64,000 nucleotides of DNA from Marinithermus hydrothermalis DSM 14884 (GCF_000195335.1 NC_015387.1:558001-622000); one strand, 5' to 3'. Positions 1 to 8,059 are shown, counted from the stretch's first letter. Notes: generated by a model not told the origin, from the letters alone. Translations and numbers: made by a program.

Positions 1-1
1 C

Positions 2-415
2 CGGGCCGCCGCGGCGCGCGGGCCGGTCGCGCTCTTGTTCGGCCGGGAGAACTTCGGCCTGTTCAACGAGGAGCTCGACCGGTGCCACTACGTGCTGCAC
101 ATCCCCACCGCGCCGGACTACGCGAGCCTGAACCTCGCGCAGGCTGTGCTCCTGGTGGCTTACGAGCTTTTCCAAAGCCAAGCCGGGGCCTTACCCGAAA
201 CCGATCCGGCCCCCGCGGCTTCCCTCGAGGCCTACTTCCGCGACCTCGAGGCGTACCTGATCGAGATCGGGTACACCGACCCGCCCCGGCTGCCCAGCGT
301 GATGCGGCACTTCCGCCGTATGGCGCACAAGGCGCTGTTGACCGAGGAGGAGGTGCGGATGCTCAGAGGCTTGTTGCGGCAAAGCCGGTGGGCCATGGGG
401 AGGCGCCGTGATTAA
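2..415 (+). CDS. TrmJ-like SpoU/TrmH-family RNA 2'-O-methyltransferase, C-terminal part
   Basis: The reading frame is open from the left window edge, so the N-terminus and start are missing. The visible 137 residues begin in the SPOUT fold: the motif LLFGRENFGL near the edge is the conserved SpoU motif 2 region, and HIPTAPDYASLNLAQAV is motif 3, which forms the trefoil-knot S-adenosylmethionine site. A helical tail follows (LPSVMRHFRRMAHKALLTEE) that resembles the C-terminal domain of TrmJ, the enzyme that methylates the ribose at position 32 of tRNA. Family membership is clear; the exact substrate is inferred from the tail. The stop overlaps the GTG start of the downstream histidine kinase by 8 bp, so the two are probably co-transcribed. 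Confidence 0.85.
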   Translation, partial: RAAAARGPVALLFGRENFGLFNEELDRCHYVLHIPTAPDYASLNLAQAVLLVAYELFQSQAGALPETDPAPAASLEAYFRDLEAYLIEIGYTDPPRLPSVMRHFRRMAHKALLTEEEVRMLRGLLRQSRWAMGRRRD

Positions 416-1988
416 GGGTGAACCGTACGCTGGCCTGTACCAGCGCGTGCGCCTCGCGCGCGCGCTCTTGCCCCCCGCGATCGTAGTGGTCGTGGTGTTG
501 TTCGAGCTTTGGGTCTGGCCGTACGCCGAGATGCGCTGGGCTTTCTGGCTCCAGCTCGCCTTCTACGGTCTGATCGGCCCCTTCGTCACCTGGGTCACCC
601 TGGACTGGATCGCGGAGGAGGTGCATAAACGCGAGACCACCGAGCGCGCCTTGCTCGAGGCGAACCGCCGCATCAACGCGGTGCGCGAGGTGATGCGGCG
701 CTCCCTTCTCGCGGAGAACCTGGAGGAGGCGATGCGGTCCGTCGCTTCCGCCATCCGGGAAGCCCTAGGCCGGGAGGTGGCCCTCGAGCTCGAAGGGTTT
801 CGCTGGGCCACCCCCGGCTTCACCGCGCCCCCCGCGCAGGAGATCCAGCTGCACCGCTCGGGGGGGCGGCTGCTTTTAGCGAGCGCGGCGGACCCGGACT
901 TCCTCGAGGTGCTCGCGGGCGAGGTGGACAGCGTGCTCGAGGCGGCCAAAGCCCGCACGCGTGAGTTGTTGACCCTGTTTGAGGTGGACCAGGCCCTGCG
1001 GGCCGAGGCCAACCTGGAGAAACTCCTGGAGGGGCTCCTCGAGAAGATCGTTCGCTGGGCGGACGCCGAGGGAGGCGCGGTCTACCTGCTGGATGAGGAG
1101 GGGTTGCTGCACCTCTGGGCGCAGCGGGGGATCGACGTGCCGCCCCAGGCCTTCCTGCCCGAGGGGGCGTGGGCCGAGGCCCTGGAGGAAGCGACCTTCG
1201 TCGCGCCGCGCCGGCTCGCCGTTCCTTTGCGGGAGAAAACCCGCGTGGGGCTTCTCGTGCTGCAAGGGCCGGAGGAGCAGATGCGGGAGAAGCTTCCCTT
1301 CCTGCGCATTCTGGCGGGCCAGGTCACGCTCGCGGTGCGCAACGCGCAGGCGTACCTGCGCGCCGAGGAGCTCGCGATTAACGAGGAACGCAACCGCATC
1401 GCCCGCGAGATCCATGACGGCATCGCCCAGGCCCTCGCCTTCATGGCCCTAAAGCTCGACCTCGCCACGCGCCTGTTGGAACGGGACCCGAAGACCGCCC
1501 TCGCCGAGATCCAGACCGTCAAGGACACCCTCCGGCAACAGATCCGCGAGGTGCGGCGCAGCATCTTCGCCCTCAGACCGATCGACCTCGAGCGCTACGG
1601 CTTCCTGGACTCCCTCCGCCGCTACGCCGAAGCCTTCGCGGAGCAGGCAGGGTTCCGGGTGCGCCTCGAGCTGCCCGAGCGCGTGAACCTCTCGCAGGCT
1701 TCCGAGCTCGTCCTGTTCCGCGTGCTGCAGGAAGCCCTGAACAACGTCGCCAAGCACGCCCAGGCCCGCACGGTCACGGTGCGGCTCGAGCCGGTGGGCG
1801 CGAAAGGCGCGTGTCTCGAGGTTCGGGACGACGGGAAGGGGTTCGATCCCGAGGCCACCCAAGCGAGCGGCCTCGGGGGGTTCGGCCTTACCCAGATGCG
1901 CGAGCGGGTCCTGGCGCGCGGCGGTACCTTCGAGGTGCACAGTGCGCCCGGTGAGGGCACGCGCGTGCGGGCCAAGCTCTTGTACTAG
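408..1988 (+). CDS. membrane-associated sensor histidine kinase (HisKA_3, GAF)
   Basis: This 526-residue kinase belongs to the NarX/DesK/LiaS type. Two hydrophobic segments lie at about residues 20-60, followed by a coiled region, a GAF-like domain (about 180-310), a HisKA_3 dimerisation domain with the phosphoacceptor in REIHDGIAQAL (His336), and a HATPase_c domain with N box EALNNVAKHA and glycine box GLGGFGL. Kinases of this class normally phosphorylate a LuxR/NarL-type regulator, but none is encoded in the window, so the partner is elsewhere or upstream. The GTG start overlaps the preceding methyltransferase gene. The gene is followed by mobA after 9 bp. That neighbour hints at molybdoenzyme or nitrate control, but this is only a guess. 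The input signal is unknown. Confidence 0.88.
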   Translation: MIKGEPYAGLYQRVRLARALLPPAIVVVVVLFELWVWPYAEMRWAFWLQLAFYGLIGPFVTWVTLDWIAEEVHKRETTERALLEANRRINAVREVMRRSLLAENLEEAMRSVASAIREALGREVALELEGFRWATPGFTAPPAQEIQLHRSGGRLLLASAADPDFLEVLAGEVDSVLEAAKARTRELLTLFEVDQALRAEANLEKLLEGLLEKIVRWADAEGGAVYLLDEEGLLHLWAQRGIDVPPQAFLPEGAWAEALEEATFVAPRRLAVPLREKTRVGLLVLQGPEEQMREKLPFLRILAGQVTLAVRNAQAYLRAEELAINEERNRIAREIHDGIAQALAFMALKLDLATRLLERDPKTALAEIQTVKDTLRQQIREVRRSIFALRPIDLERYGFLDSLRRYAEAFAEQAGFRVRLELPERVNLSQASELVLFRVLQEALNNVAKHAQARTVTVRLEPVGAKGACLEVRDDGKGFDPEATQASGLGGFGLTQMRERVLARGGTFEVHSAPGEGTRVRAKLLY

Positions 1989-1997
1989 GGAGGCCAA

Positions 1998-2564
1998 GTG
2001 ACGTATAGCGGCGCGGTGCTCGCGGGGGGACGGTCCCGCCGGTTCGGGACCGACAAGGCCCGGTTCATCTGGCGCGGCAAGCCCCTGCTCGCCTGGGTGT
2101 TGGAGGGCCTCGAGGGCGCCGCGGAGCGCTTCATCGTCGCGAACCGGCCGTACCCGGAGTTCGGGGTGCCGGTGCAGCCGGACCTCCTCCCTGGGGGGGA
2201 CAGCCTCTCGGGGTTGCACGCGGCCCTGGCGCGCGCCCGGTGGGACTGGGTTGCCGTCGCGGCGTGCGACCTGCCCTACCTCACGCGCGCCTACTGGGAC
2301 CACCTGTATACCGAGGCCCAGCGTGGCGGCGTGCGGGTCGTGGCGGGCGTGGGGCCCGAAGGCTTTCCCGAGCCCCTCGCAGCCCTGTACCACCGCTCCT
2401 TGAAAGAGGAGGTCGAGCGCCGCCTCCGTAGCGGTCAGCTGCGGTTGGGACGGCTGCTCGAGGGTGAGGGGGTACGTCTCGTGCCGTGGGCGGTGCTCGA
2501 AGCGCGCTTCGGCCCGCGGTTGTTTACCAACGCCAACACCCCGGGGGACCTCGGGGCGGTATAA
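1998..2564 (+). CDS. mobA: molybdenum cofactor guanylyltransferase MobA
   Basis: MobA attaches GMP to molybdopterin to form the guanine dinucleotide cofactor used by DMSO-reductase-type molybdoenzymes. The 188-residue protein begins with the nucleotidyltransferase signature LAGGRSRRFGTDK (about residues 8-20), and the metal-binding Asp lies in AACDLPYL (about residue 92). Length and motif order fit the family. The loop usually written GPLAGL reads DSLSGL here, a mild deviation. The start is GTG at 1998, preceded by GGGAGG at 1988-1993. The gene follows the histidine kinase by 9 bp and precedes the OsmC gene by 18 bp, so all of them may form one operon. No molybdoenzyme is encoded in the window. 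Confidence 0.9.
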   Translation: MTYSGAVLAGGRSRRFGTDKARFIWRGKPLLAWVLEGLEGAAERFIVANRPYPEFGVPVQPDLLPGGDSLSGLHAALARARWDWVAVAACDLPYLTRAYWDHLYTEAQRGGVRVVAGVGPEGFPEPLAALYHRSLKEEVERRLRSGQLRLGRLLEGEGVRLVPWAVLEARFGPRLFTNANTPGDLGAV

Positions 2565-2582
2565 GGGTATAGGGAGGCAGGG

Positions 2583-2984
2583 ATGCCAGCAACCGTGACG
2601 GTAGAGGTACGACAGGTGGGGCCCGCGACCTCCGAGGGACGGGTGCGCACCCACACGGTGCGGATCGACCGGCCGCTGGAGAAGGGCGGCGCGGACCAGG
2701 GTCCGATGGGTGGGGAGCTCTTGCTGCTGGCGCTTAGGGGGTGCTTCATGAGCAGCCTGCTCGCCGCGATTCGCGCGCGTGAGGCTGCGGTTACGAACGC
2801 ACGCGTCGAGGTGGTGGGTACCCTGGCCGAAGCGCCCCCGCGGTTTTCCGCGATCGAGCTGCGGGTGCACGCGGACCACGCGGACCGCGCCTTGATGGAG
2901 AAGCTCGTGCAGATCTCGGAGCGCGCCTGCATCGTGGCGAACACCCTCAGGGACGCGGTGGCGCTAAGCGTGCGTTTGGTTTAG
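2583..2984 (+). CDS. OsmC family protein
   Basis: This 133-residue protein has the OsmC/Ohr fold pattern: a beta-rich N-terminal third, then a helix carrying the first conserved cysteine (ALRGCFMSSLLA) and a second cysteine in SERACIVANTL. OsmC and Ohr proteins use this cysteine pair to reduce organic hydroperoxides in the cytoplasm. Many members remain uncharacterised, and the exact substrate here is unknown. The ATG start has GGGAGG at 2572-2577. It is the last gene of the plus-strand group; the next gene is convergent, 21 bp away, with no obvious terminator between them. Confidence 0.85.
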   Translation: MPATVTVEVRQVGPATSEGRVRTHTVRIDRPLEKGGADQGPMGGELLLLALRGCFMSSLLAAIRAREAAVTNARVEVVGTLAEAPPRFSAIELRVHADHADRALMEKLVQISERACIVANTLRDAVALSVRLV

Positions 2985-3005
2985 GTGCGCGGGACGTGTT
3001 GGGGG

Positions 3006-3872
3006 TTAGGGCTCCCGTTCAGTTACGCTCGTCTTGTCGGGGTCGGTGCGCCATCCCTGGGGGTGGCGTTTGGCTAAGGTGGAGGCTTGGCTTGCCAGGT
3101 TGATTAGATCGTCAGCGGTGGCCGCTGAGTTGGCGGGGATTCTTCCCTCACGCCGTCCTCCGGAAAGGCCCAGGGAGATGCCCAAGGGAGGCAGGCCGTC
3201 GATTTGGAGCGCGCGTACCGCAGTGATAAGAGCGTCAAGGTGTGGAATGACCTCCCGGCGGGGTTTCGGCAGGAGGATTGCAAATTCGTCCCCTCCGTAC
3301 CGAAAGGCTTCACCCTGGTGGTTTTGGGCAAAGTGTTGAAGCACCTTAGCCACGGCCTTAAGCGCCCGGTCCCCGAGCACGTGCCCGTACTGCTTATTCA
3401 GAGTACCGAAATCATCGAGGTCCGCGAAGAGGAGGGTGGGATCCTCGCCGCGGGAGAGGATCTCCTCGAGACGGTAGCGCAGAAGATCCGCGCGCGGCAG
3501 TCCCGTGAGCGGGTCGTACTGGCTGCCCAGGGCGTGCATCAGCGTTTTTATGGTGAGGATGCCCACAGGACGCGCTGCCTCGACCACCACGATTCGCTCG
3601 ACGCCAGCAGCCTGCATGCGCGTGTAAGCGGTAAGGATGCTCTCCTCGGGTGTGATCGTGATGGGGTTCGCGCTCATTGCGTCCACTACCAGACGGTTAG
3701 GGTGTGCGCGGCGGGTGTCTCGGGAGGTCAGGATACCGACGAGCCGTTCGCCTTCGACCACGGGCAGGCCGCCGATGCCCTGCTCCTCCATAAGGGCTGC
3801 GGCTTCGCTCACGCTCCGGTGCGCTTCGATCACGATCGGGTCAGGAGTCATGAGATCCGCCACACGCTGCAT
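3006..3872 (-). CDS. CBS-pair and GGDEF protein, probable diguanylate cyclase
   Basis: The 288-residue protein has two CBS repeats (about residues 5-55 and 65-115), which typically bind adenine nucleotides, followed by a GGDEF domain with an intact RYGGDEFAIL active-site motif. It probably makes cyclic di-GMP in response to an adenylate ligand, and is cytoplasmic because no membrane segment is visible. I place the start at the ATG at 3872, not the one three codons upstream, because a -10 box TAAAAT (3880-3885, minus strand) covers the upstream ATG and ends 7 nt before this one. Transcription would therefore begin at or next to the 3872 start. An unknown gene lies 38 bp upstream on the same strand. 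Confidence 0.88.
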   Translation of the reverse strand: MQRVADLMTPDPIVIEAHRSVSEAAALMEEQGIGGLPVVEGERLVGILTSRDTRRAHPNRLVVDAMSANPITITPEESILTAYTRMQAAGVERIVVVEAARPVGILTIKTLMHALGSQYDPLTGLPRADLLRYRLEEILSRGEDPTLLFADLDDFGTLNKQYGHVLGDRALKAVAKVLQHFAQNHQGEAFRYGGDEFAILLPKPRREVIPHLDALITAVRALQIDGLPPLGISLGLSGGRREGRIPANSAATADDLINLASQASTLAKRHPQGWRTDPDKTSVTEREP

Positions 3873-3879
3873 CGCGCCC

Positions 3880-3885
3880 ATTTTA
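3880..3885 (-). promoter_or_regulatory. -10 box (TAAAAT) of the CBS-GGDEF gene
   Basis: Read on the minus strand, TAAAAT is followed by 7 nt and the ATG at 3872. The spacing implies a leaderless or nearly leaderless transcript. It excludes the in-frame ATG at 3881 as a start from this promoter, since that codon lies partly inside the box. Confidence 0.5.
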
Positions 3886-3910
3886 TCCGAGGTGAAGCCC
3901 TTCCCGGATA

Positions 3911-4276
3911 CTACGAGAAGGAGAGGGTGCGGTCCAGGAGAATCTCCAACTCGATATCCACCCGAAGCACGTCCTCCGGACTGATGAATTGGGCAAACTC
4001 CTCGAGCAGGATACGCGCGAGGTGTTTCCCGTCCAGAAACCGCAGATGCGCCTTGCGCACCAGGATGGCTTCGACAGGCTCCGCGTCGCCCTCGACCCGC
4101 AGCAGGGTGTACTGCCCTGGAGCGATGGCCTCGGCCATGCGGCGGGCCGCCTCCGGGCCGATGGGGGCTAAGCGGCCGATCAACAGGGCGTCCCGTATGG
4201 GCGGGATTTCAAAGCGCTGGGCTCGCGCGCGTACGCGCAGGCTGCGTTCGCCGTTGAACATAGAGGATTGGCGCAT
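3911..4276 (-). CDS. protein of unknown function
   Basis: I do not recognise this 121-residue protein. It is soluble, with no signal peptide or membrane segment, and mixed alpha/beta in character. It has an Arg-rich N-terminus (RSLRVRARAQRFEIPPIRDA) and an acidic C-terminal part, DVLRVDIELEILLDRTL. The start is the ATG at 4276 because a -10 box TATAGT ends exactly 6 nt upstream, the leaderless arrangement seen at many genes in this window. An ATG at 4309 lies upstream of that promoter and is unlikely to be used. The gene precedes the CBS-GGDEF gene on the same strand, so a functional link to c-di-GMP is possible but unproven. Confidence 0.7.
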   Translation of the reverse strand: MRQSSMFNGERSLRVRARAQRFEIPPIRDALLIGRLAPIGPEAARRMAEAIAPGQYTLLRVEGDAEPVEAILVRKAHLRFLDGKHLARILLEEFAQFISPEDVLRVDIELEILLDRTLSFS

Positions 4277-4282
4277 ACCTTG

Positions 4283-4288
4283 ACTATA
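4283..4288 (-). promoter_or_regulatory. -10 box (TATAGT) with leaderless spacing
   Basis: TATAGT on the minus strand is followed by exactly 6 nt (CAAGGT) and ATG 4276. No good -35 is visible. Confidence 0.6.
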
Positions 4289-4363
4289 CGGGATATTGGA
4301 TGTGGGCACTGGTTCTATAGTTGAGGTAAGGTGTGGCGCGCCCGCGTTTTGGGGGCGGCGCCC

Positions 4364-5707
4364 TCACACCTCGACCGGCACGCCGTACTGCGCCACCCGC
4401 ACCGCCTGCCCCCGCGCGTGGAGGCGCTTCCCCAGGGCGTGCAGCTTCTCGAGCTCCCCGTGAACCAAGAGCACCCGGGGCTCCTCGGCGAGCCAGTCCA
4501 GCAGCTCGTCCTGCCCCGCGTGCCCGGAGAACCCGCCCAGGGTGTGCACCGAGGCCCGCACGGGCACCTCGTGCCCATAGATGCGAACCGCGGCGGGCCG
4601 CTCGAGGATCCGCGCGCCGAGCCCGCCCCGGGGCTGGTACCCCACGATCACCAAGGCGCTTTTGGGGTCCGGCAGGTGGTGACGCAGGTGGTGCAGGATT
4701 CGGCCGCCTGAGAGCATCCCGCTCCCCGCGATGATCACCGCGGAGCCCGCGAGGTCGTTCAAAGCCTTGGACTCCTCCACGCTCCGCACGTGCTCGAGCT
4801 GCCTTGGGCGGAACGGGTCCACCCCCTGGCGGTACAGGGCCTGCACCTCGGGGCTGAACGTGTCCACAAGCGCGGTGTAGACCTCGGTGATGCGGGTGGT
4901 GAGGGGGGAGTCCACGAAGACCGGCACCTCGGGGATCCGGCCCTCCTGCTCGAGCTCGCGGATGTGAAACAACAGCTCCTGCGCGCGTTCCATGGCGAAC
5001 GAGGGGATGAGCACCTTCCCGCCCGCAGCGAGGGTTTTGGTGAGGATCTCGGCGAACTCCTCGAGCGTGGACTGGAACGGCCGGTGGGCGCGGTCGCCGT
5101 AGGTGCCCTCCGAAAGGACCAGGTCCGCGCGCGGCGGGTAGTCCGGGTCCGGCAAGAGCTCCTTGCGGCGGTTCCCCAGGTCCCCGCTGAACACCAGCCG
5201 CTTCCCGTCCGCGACCACCTCGACGAAAGCGCTGCCCGCAATATGCCCCGCGTTCCGGAGCGTCACCGTGAACGGCCCGAACGCGCGGGGGGTGTAGTAG
5301 GGGAGGGGCTCGAGCCGCCCCACCGCCTCTTGCAGGTCCGCTTCCGTCCAGAGGAGGGGCGGGGGCTCGAGGCCCTTGCGCAGGGCGCGTTCGTGCTCGT
5401 GCGTCATGACGCCGAGGGCGTCCTCCAGGATGAGGGGCACGAGCCGCAGGGTGGGCGGGGTCGCGTACACCCGCCCCGCGTACCCCTGACGCACCAAAAG
5501 GGGCAGGCGGCCCACGTGGTCGAGGTGCGCGTGGCTCAGGACGACCGCGTCCACCTCCCGGGGAGCGAAGGGGAAGGGCTCCGTGTTCTTCTCCTCATCC
5601 GCTCCTTGGTACAAGCCGCAATCCAGCAGCAGCCGGTACCCCTGGTGCTCGACGAGGTGGGCACTTCCGGTGACCGTACCGGCGGCTCCGCATGGGTATA
5701 AGCGCAT
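4364..5707 (-). CDS. metallo-beta-lactamase/beta-CASP ribonuclease (TTHA0252-like)
   Basis: This 447-residue protein has the metallo-beta-lactamase zinc motifs. The HxHxDH motif reads SHAHLDHVGR (about residues 58-67), with further ligands in NAGHIAGSAF and SGDLGNRRKE. They are followed by a beta-CASP domain and the C-terminal GFSGHAGQDELLDW motif. This architecture is shared with CPSF73-like RNases and the Thermus thermophilus protein TTHA0252, which cleaves single-stranded RNA. The likely role is RNA processing or decay in the cytoplasm. The ATG start at 5707 follows a -10 box TAAAGT by exactly 6 nt. The gene is divergent from the PhoB-like regulator gene with only 61 bp between the starts. 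Confidence 0.92.
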   Translation of the reverse strand: MRLYPCGAAGTVTGSAHLVEHQGYRLLLDCGLYQGADEEKNTEPFPFAPREVDAVVLSHAHLDHVGRLPLLVRQGYAGRVYATPPTLRLVPLILEDALGVMTHEHERALRKGLEPPPLLWTEADLQEAVGRLEPLPYYTPRAFGPFTVTLRNAGHIAGSAFVEVVADGKRLVFSGDLGNRRKELLPDPDYPPRADLVLSEGTYGDRAHRPFQSTLEEFAEILTKTLAAGGKVLIPSFAMERAQELLFHIRELEQEGRIPEVPVFVDSPLTTRITEVYTALVDTFSPEVQALYRQGVDPFRPRQLEHVRSVEESKALNDLAGSAVIIAGSGMLSGGRILHHLRHHLPDPKSALVIVGYQPRGGLGARILERPAAVRIYGHEVPVRASVHTLGGFSGHAGQDELLDWLAEEPRVLLVHGELEKLHALGKRLHARGQAVRVAQYGVPVEV

Positions 5708-5713
5708 GCTTTT

Positions 5714-5719
5714 ACTTTA
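5714..5719 (-). promoter_or_regulatory. -10 box (TAAAGT) with leaderless spacing
   Basis: TAAAGT on the minus strand, then AAAAGC (6 nt), then ATG 5707 of the beta-CASP RNase gene. Confidence 0.6.
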
Positions 5720-5754
5720 CTCCTCGCATGACCTTTCCTTGGCCGTTTCTTCCC

Positions 5755-5760
5755 TAGACT
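5755..5760 (+). promoter_or_regulatory. -10 box (TAGACT) of the response regulator gene
   Basis: TAGACT is followed by GAAAGGGG (8 nt) and ATG 5769. The message would have at most one or two untranslated bases. The purine stretch could act as a ribosome site only if transcription begins further upstream. No Pho-box-like repeat is visible here, unlike the pstS and pstC promoters. Confidence 0.5.
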
Positions 5761-5768
5761 GAAAGGGG

Positions 5769-6443
5769 ATGGCACGGGTCCTCCTGGTGGAAGACGAGGA
5801 AAGCGTCCGCGTCGGCCTTCGGCTGGGGTTAAGGCAGGCCGGGTTCACGGTCCTCGAGGCCGCCACCGCTGCCGAGGGGTGGGCTCAGCTCGAAGGGTGC
5901 GACGTGGTGGTGCTGGACTGGATGCTTCCGGACGAGCCGGGGATCCGGTTCCTCGAGCGCCTGCGCCGCACGCCGCGGTTCGAGGGGCTTCCGGTTCTGA
6001 TGCTCACCGCGCGCGCCGCGGAGGCCGACCGGGTGGAGGGGCTGACGCGCGGGGCGGACGATTACCTGGTGAAGCCCTGCTCGCTTCCGGAACTCGTCGC
6101 GCGCCTCAAGGCCCTCTTGCGCCGCGCGGGGCGGCGGCGGGTGGTGGAACGGCCGGGGCTGGTGCTGGACCTGGAGCGCATGGAGGTGCGCGTGGAGGGG
6201 CGGCCCGTCGAACTGACCCGGAGGGAGTTCGACCTGCTCGCGCACCTCGCACGCCACGCGGGCCGGGTCTTTACCCGTGAGGAGTTGCTGGAGCAGGTGT
6301 GGGGACCGGACTTCTTCGGGACCGCCCGCACCGTGGACCAGCACGTGGCGCAACTGCGCGAGAAGCTAGGGGACGCGCCGAACGCACCGCGCTTCATCGA
6401 AACGGTCCGGGGCAAAGGGTACCGCTTCAAGGAAGGAGGCTAG
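5769..6443 (+). CDS. phoB: OmpR/PhoB-family response regulator, probably PhoB
   Basis: The 224-residue protein has an N-terminal receiver domain with acidic residues in VEDEESVR, the phosphorylated Asp in VVVLDWMLPD (Asp50) and the conserved Lys in DDYLVKPCS. The C-terminal half is a winged-helix DNA-binding domain (FDLLAHLARHAGRVFTREEL ... TVDQHVAQLREKLG) ending in VRGKGYRFK, typical of PhoB/OmpR. It starts a run of genes continuing through a PAS kinase, phoU and pstSCAB, so assignment as the phosphate regulator is strong by context. It is expected to bind the CTGACAT/TTGACAC repeats ahead of pstS and pstC. Confidence 0.9.
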   Translation: MARVLLVEDEESVRVGLRLGLRQAGFTVLEAATAAEGWAQLEGCDVVVLDWMLPDEPGIRFLERLRRTPRFEGLPVLMLTARAAEADRVEGLTRGADDYLVKPCSLPELVARLKALLRRAGRRRVVERPGLVLDLERMEVRVEGRPVELTRREFDLLAHLARHAGRVFTREELLEQVWGPDFFGTARTVDQHVAQLREKLGDAPNAPRFIETVRGKGYRFKEGG

Positions 6444-6450
6444 GCGCGCG

Positions 6451-7371
6451 GTGCACCCGTACCAAGCCGCTTTGGAGGCCGCGCGGGAGGGGGTGTTGCT
6501 CCACGAGCAGGGCGCGGTGACCTACGTGAACCCCAGCGCGGAGCGCATCCTTGGGATTCGGCGGGAGCGGGTCGCGGGCCGGCCCTTGATCGTCGCGTTG
6601 CGGGATCACCGGCTGGAGGCCCTGGCCCTCGAGGGCGGGGAAGGCACCCTCGAGGTGCGCGGCCGGGTCCTCGAGGTGCGCGCGGTGCCGGGGGTGCTCC
6701 TGCTTTGGGACGTGACGGAGGTGCACCGGAGGCTTGAGGACCTCGAGGCCGCCCGGCACGCGCTCGCCCACGAGTTCCGCACCCCCGTCGCGGGGATGGC
6801 CGCCCTCCTCGAGGCCCTGGAGGGCGGGCTTTCCGCGGAGGAGGCGGCCGAGGTGCGGCGGCTTCTACGGGCCGAGGTGGACCGGCTCGCGCGGCTGGTG
6901 GAGGGGGTGGATTTTATGGCGCCTCAGAGGGAGCCTTGCTTCCCGCTCGCCGAGCTCAAGCCGAGGCTGGAGCGCTTCCTTTCCGGGATGCTCAAGGCGC
7001 GCGGCGCGCGGCTCGTTTGGGACGCCCCACACCGCGTGCGGGCTGATCCGGACGCGGTGTACCAGGTGCTGCTCAACCTGGTGGAGAACGCCTTGAAGTA
7101 CGGACCGCCCGGGGAGGTCCTCGTGGTGAGCGAACCCTACGAGGGCGGGTTGCGCCTCGAGGTGCGGGATTACGGGGCGCCGCTCGAGGAGTACAAGGGG
7201 TTGTTTCAACCGGGGCGCCGGGGGGTGCACGCGGCGAGCGTGCGCGGCAGCGGTTTGGGGCTCGCCTTGGTGCGCCGCGTCGCGCGCGGGTGGGGTGGGG
7301 AGGCCTACGGCCGTGCCTGGGCTGAAGGCAACGCCTTCGGGGTGACCTTTCCCCCGGAGCGGGTAGGCTAG
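6451..7371 (+). CDS. phoR: PAS-domain sensor histidine kinase, PhoR-like, without membrane segments
   Basis: The 306-residue kinase contains an N-terminal PAS domain (VLLHEQGAVTYVNPSAERIL, about residues 15-90), a HisKA domain with phosphoacceptor His107 in LAHEFRTP, and a HATPase_c domain (NLVENALKYG, then GSGLGLALVRRV). It lies 7 bp downstream of the PhoB-like gene and is the obvious partner. It has no hydrophobic segment at all, whereas PhoR of E. coli is membrane-anchored, so its input probably comes through PhoU and the Pst transporter from the cytoplasmic side. The start is GTG at 6451 after GGAAGGAGG at 6431-6439. The gene symbol is inferred mainly from context. Confidence 0.85.
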   Translation: MHPYQAALEAAREGVLLHEQGAVTYVNPSAERILGIRRERVAGRPLIVALRDHRLEALALEGGEGTLEVRGRVLEVRAVPGVLLLWDVTEVHRRLEDLEAARHALAHEFRTPVAGMAALLEALEGGLSAEEAAEVRRLLRAEVDRLARLVEGVDFMAPQREPCFPLAELKPRLERFLSGMLKARGARLVWDAPHRVRADPDAVYQVLLNLVENALKYGPPGEVLVVSEPYEGGLRLEVRDYGAPLEEYKGLFQPGRRGVHAASVRGSGLGLALVRRVARGWGGEAYGRAWAEGNAFGVTFPPERVG

Positions 7372-7387
7372 GGAGAAGGAGGAACTG

Positions 7388-8059
7388 ATGCGTGCACGTG
7401 AAGCACTGGAACGCGATCTGAACCGGATCACGGAAGAGACCCTGCGGATGATCAGCATGGTGCGGGAGATGCTGCGGGAGGCCACCGAGGCGTTGGTGGA
7501 GGCCGACGTGGCCAAGGCCCAGCGGGTGGTGGAGAACGATCGGGAGGTGGACGCCCTCGAGCTGAGAATCGAGAACGAGGCCCTCACCGCCATCGCGCGG
7601 CACCAGCCGGTGGCCACGGACCTGCGCTTCATCGCCACGGTGTTGAAGGCCCTCACGGACCTCGAGCGCGTGGGGGATTACGCGGCGCACGTGGCGGAGG
7701 ACGCGATGCTGCTCGCGAGGGAGGCGCCGCTGAAGCGGTACGTGCTGCTGCCGGAGATGGCGAAGCGGCTGGACCAGATGCTGGACGCGCTGGCGAAGGC
7801 CTTCGCGGAGGCGGATGGGGCGGCGGCGCAGACCGTACTGCGGCTGGATGATGAGGTGGACGACCTGTTTGAGCAGATCACCCGCGAGCTGCTTACCTAC
7901 ATGATGGAGGACCCCCGCACCATCTCGAAGGCCCTGACGTTGATGCGCGTGGCCCGCAGCTACGAGCGGCTCGGGGACCATTTGGAGAACGTGGCGGAGC
8001 GGGTTTTGTTCTGGCTGACCGGCCGTATGGAGAAGCACCCGGAGGACGCGCGCGGCTGA
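7388..8059 (+). CDS. phoU: phosphate signalling protein PhoU
   Basis: PhoU couples the state of the Pst transporter to the PhoR kinase and holds the Pho response off when phosphate is plentiful. The 223-residue all-helical protein shows two PhoU repeats, each with the metal-binding E/DxxxD pattern: VENDREVDALE in the first and LDDEVDDLFEQ in the second. The motif DLRFIATVLKALTDLERVGDY is the typical core of the first repeat, although I quote only part of it as direct evidence: LRFIATVLK. The ATG start has AGAAGGAGG just upstream. Its stop codon overlaps the first half of the Pho-box-like repeat of the pstS promoter. Confidence 0.95.
   Translation: MRAREALERDLNRITEETLRMISMVREMLREATEALVEADVAKAQRVVENDREVDALELRIENEALTAIARHQPVATDLRFIATVLKALTDLERVGDYAAHVAEDAMLLAREAPLKRYVLLPEMAKRLDQMLDALAKAFAEADGAAAQTVLRLDDEVDDLFEQITRELLTYMMEDPRTISKALTLMRVARSYERLGDHLENVAERVLFWLTGRMEKHPEDARG

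Noticed and set aside
1449-2879. A 476-codon open frame on the minus strand
   Set aside because: It lies opposite the histidine kinase, mobA and osmC genes, has a His/Arg/Pro-rich composition typical of antisense frames in GC-rich DNA, and shows no family motif.
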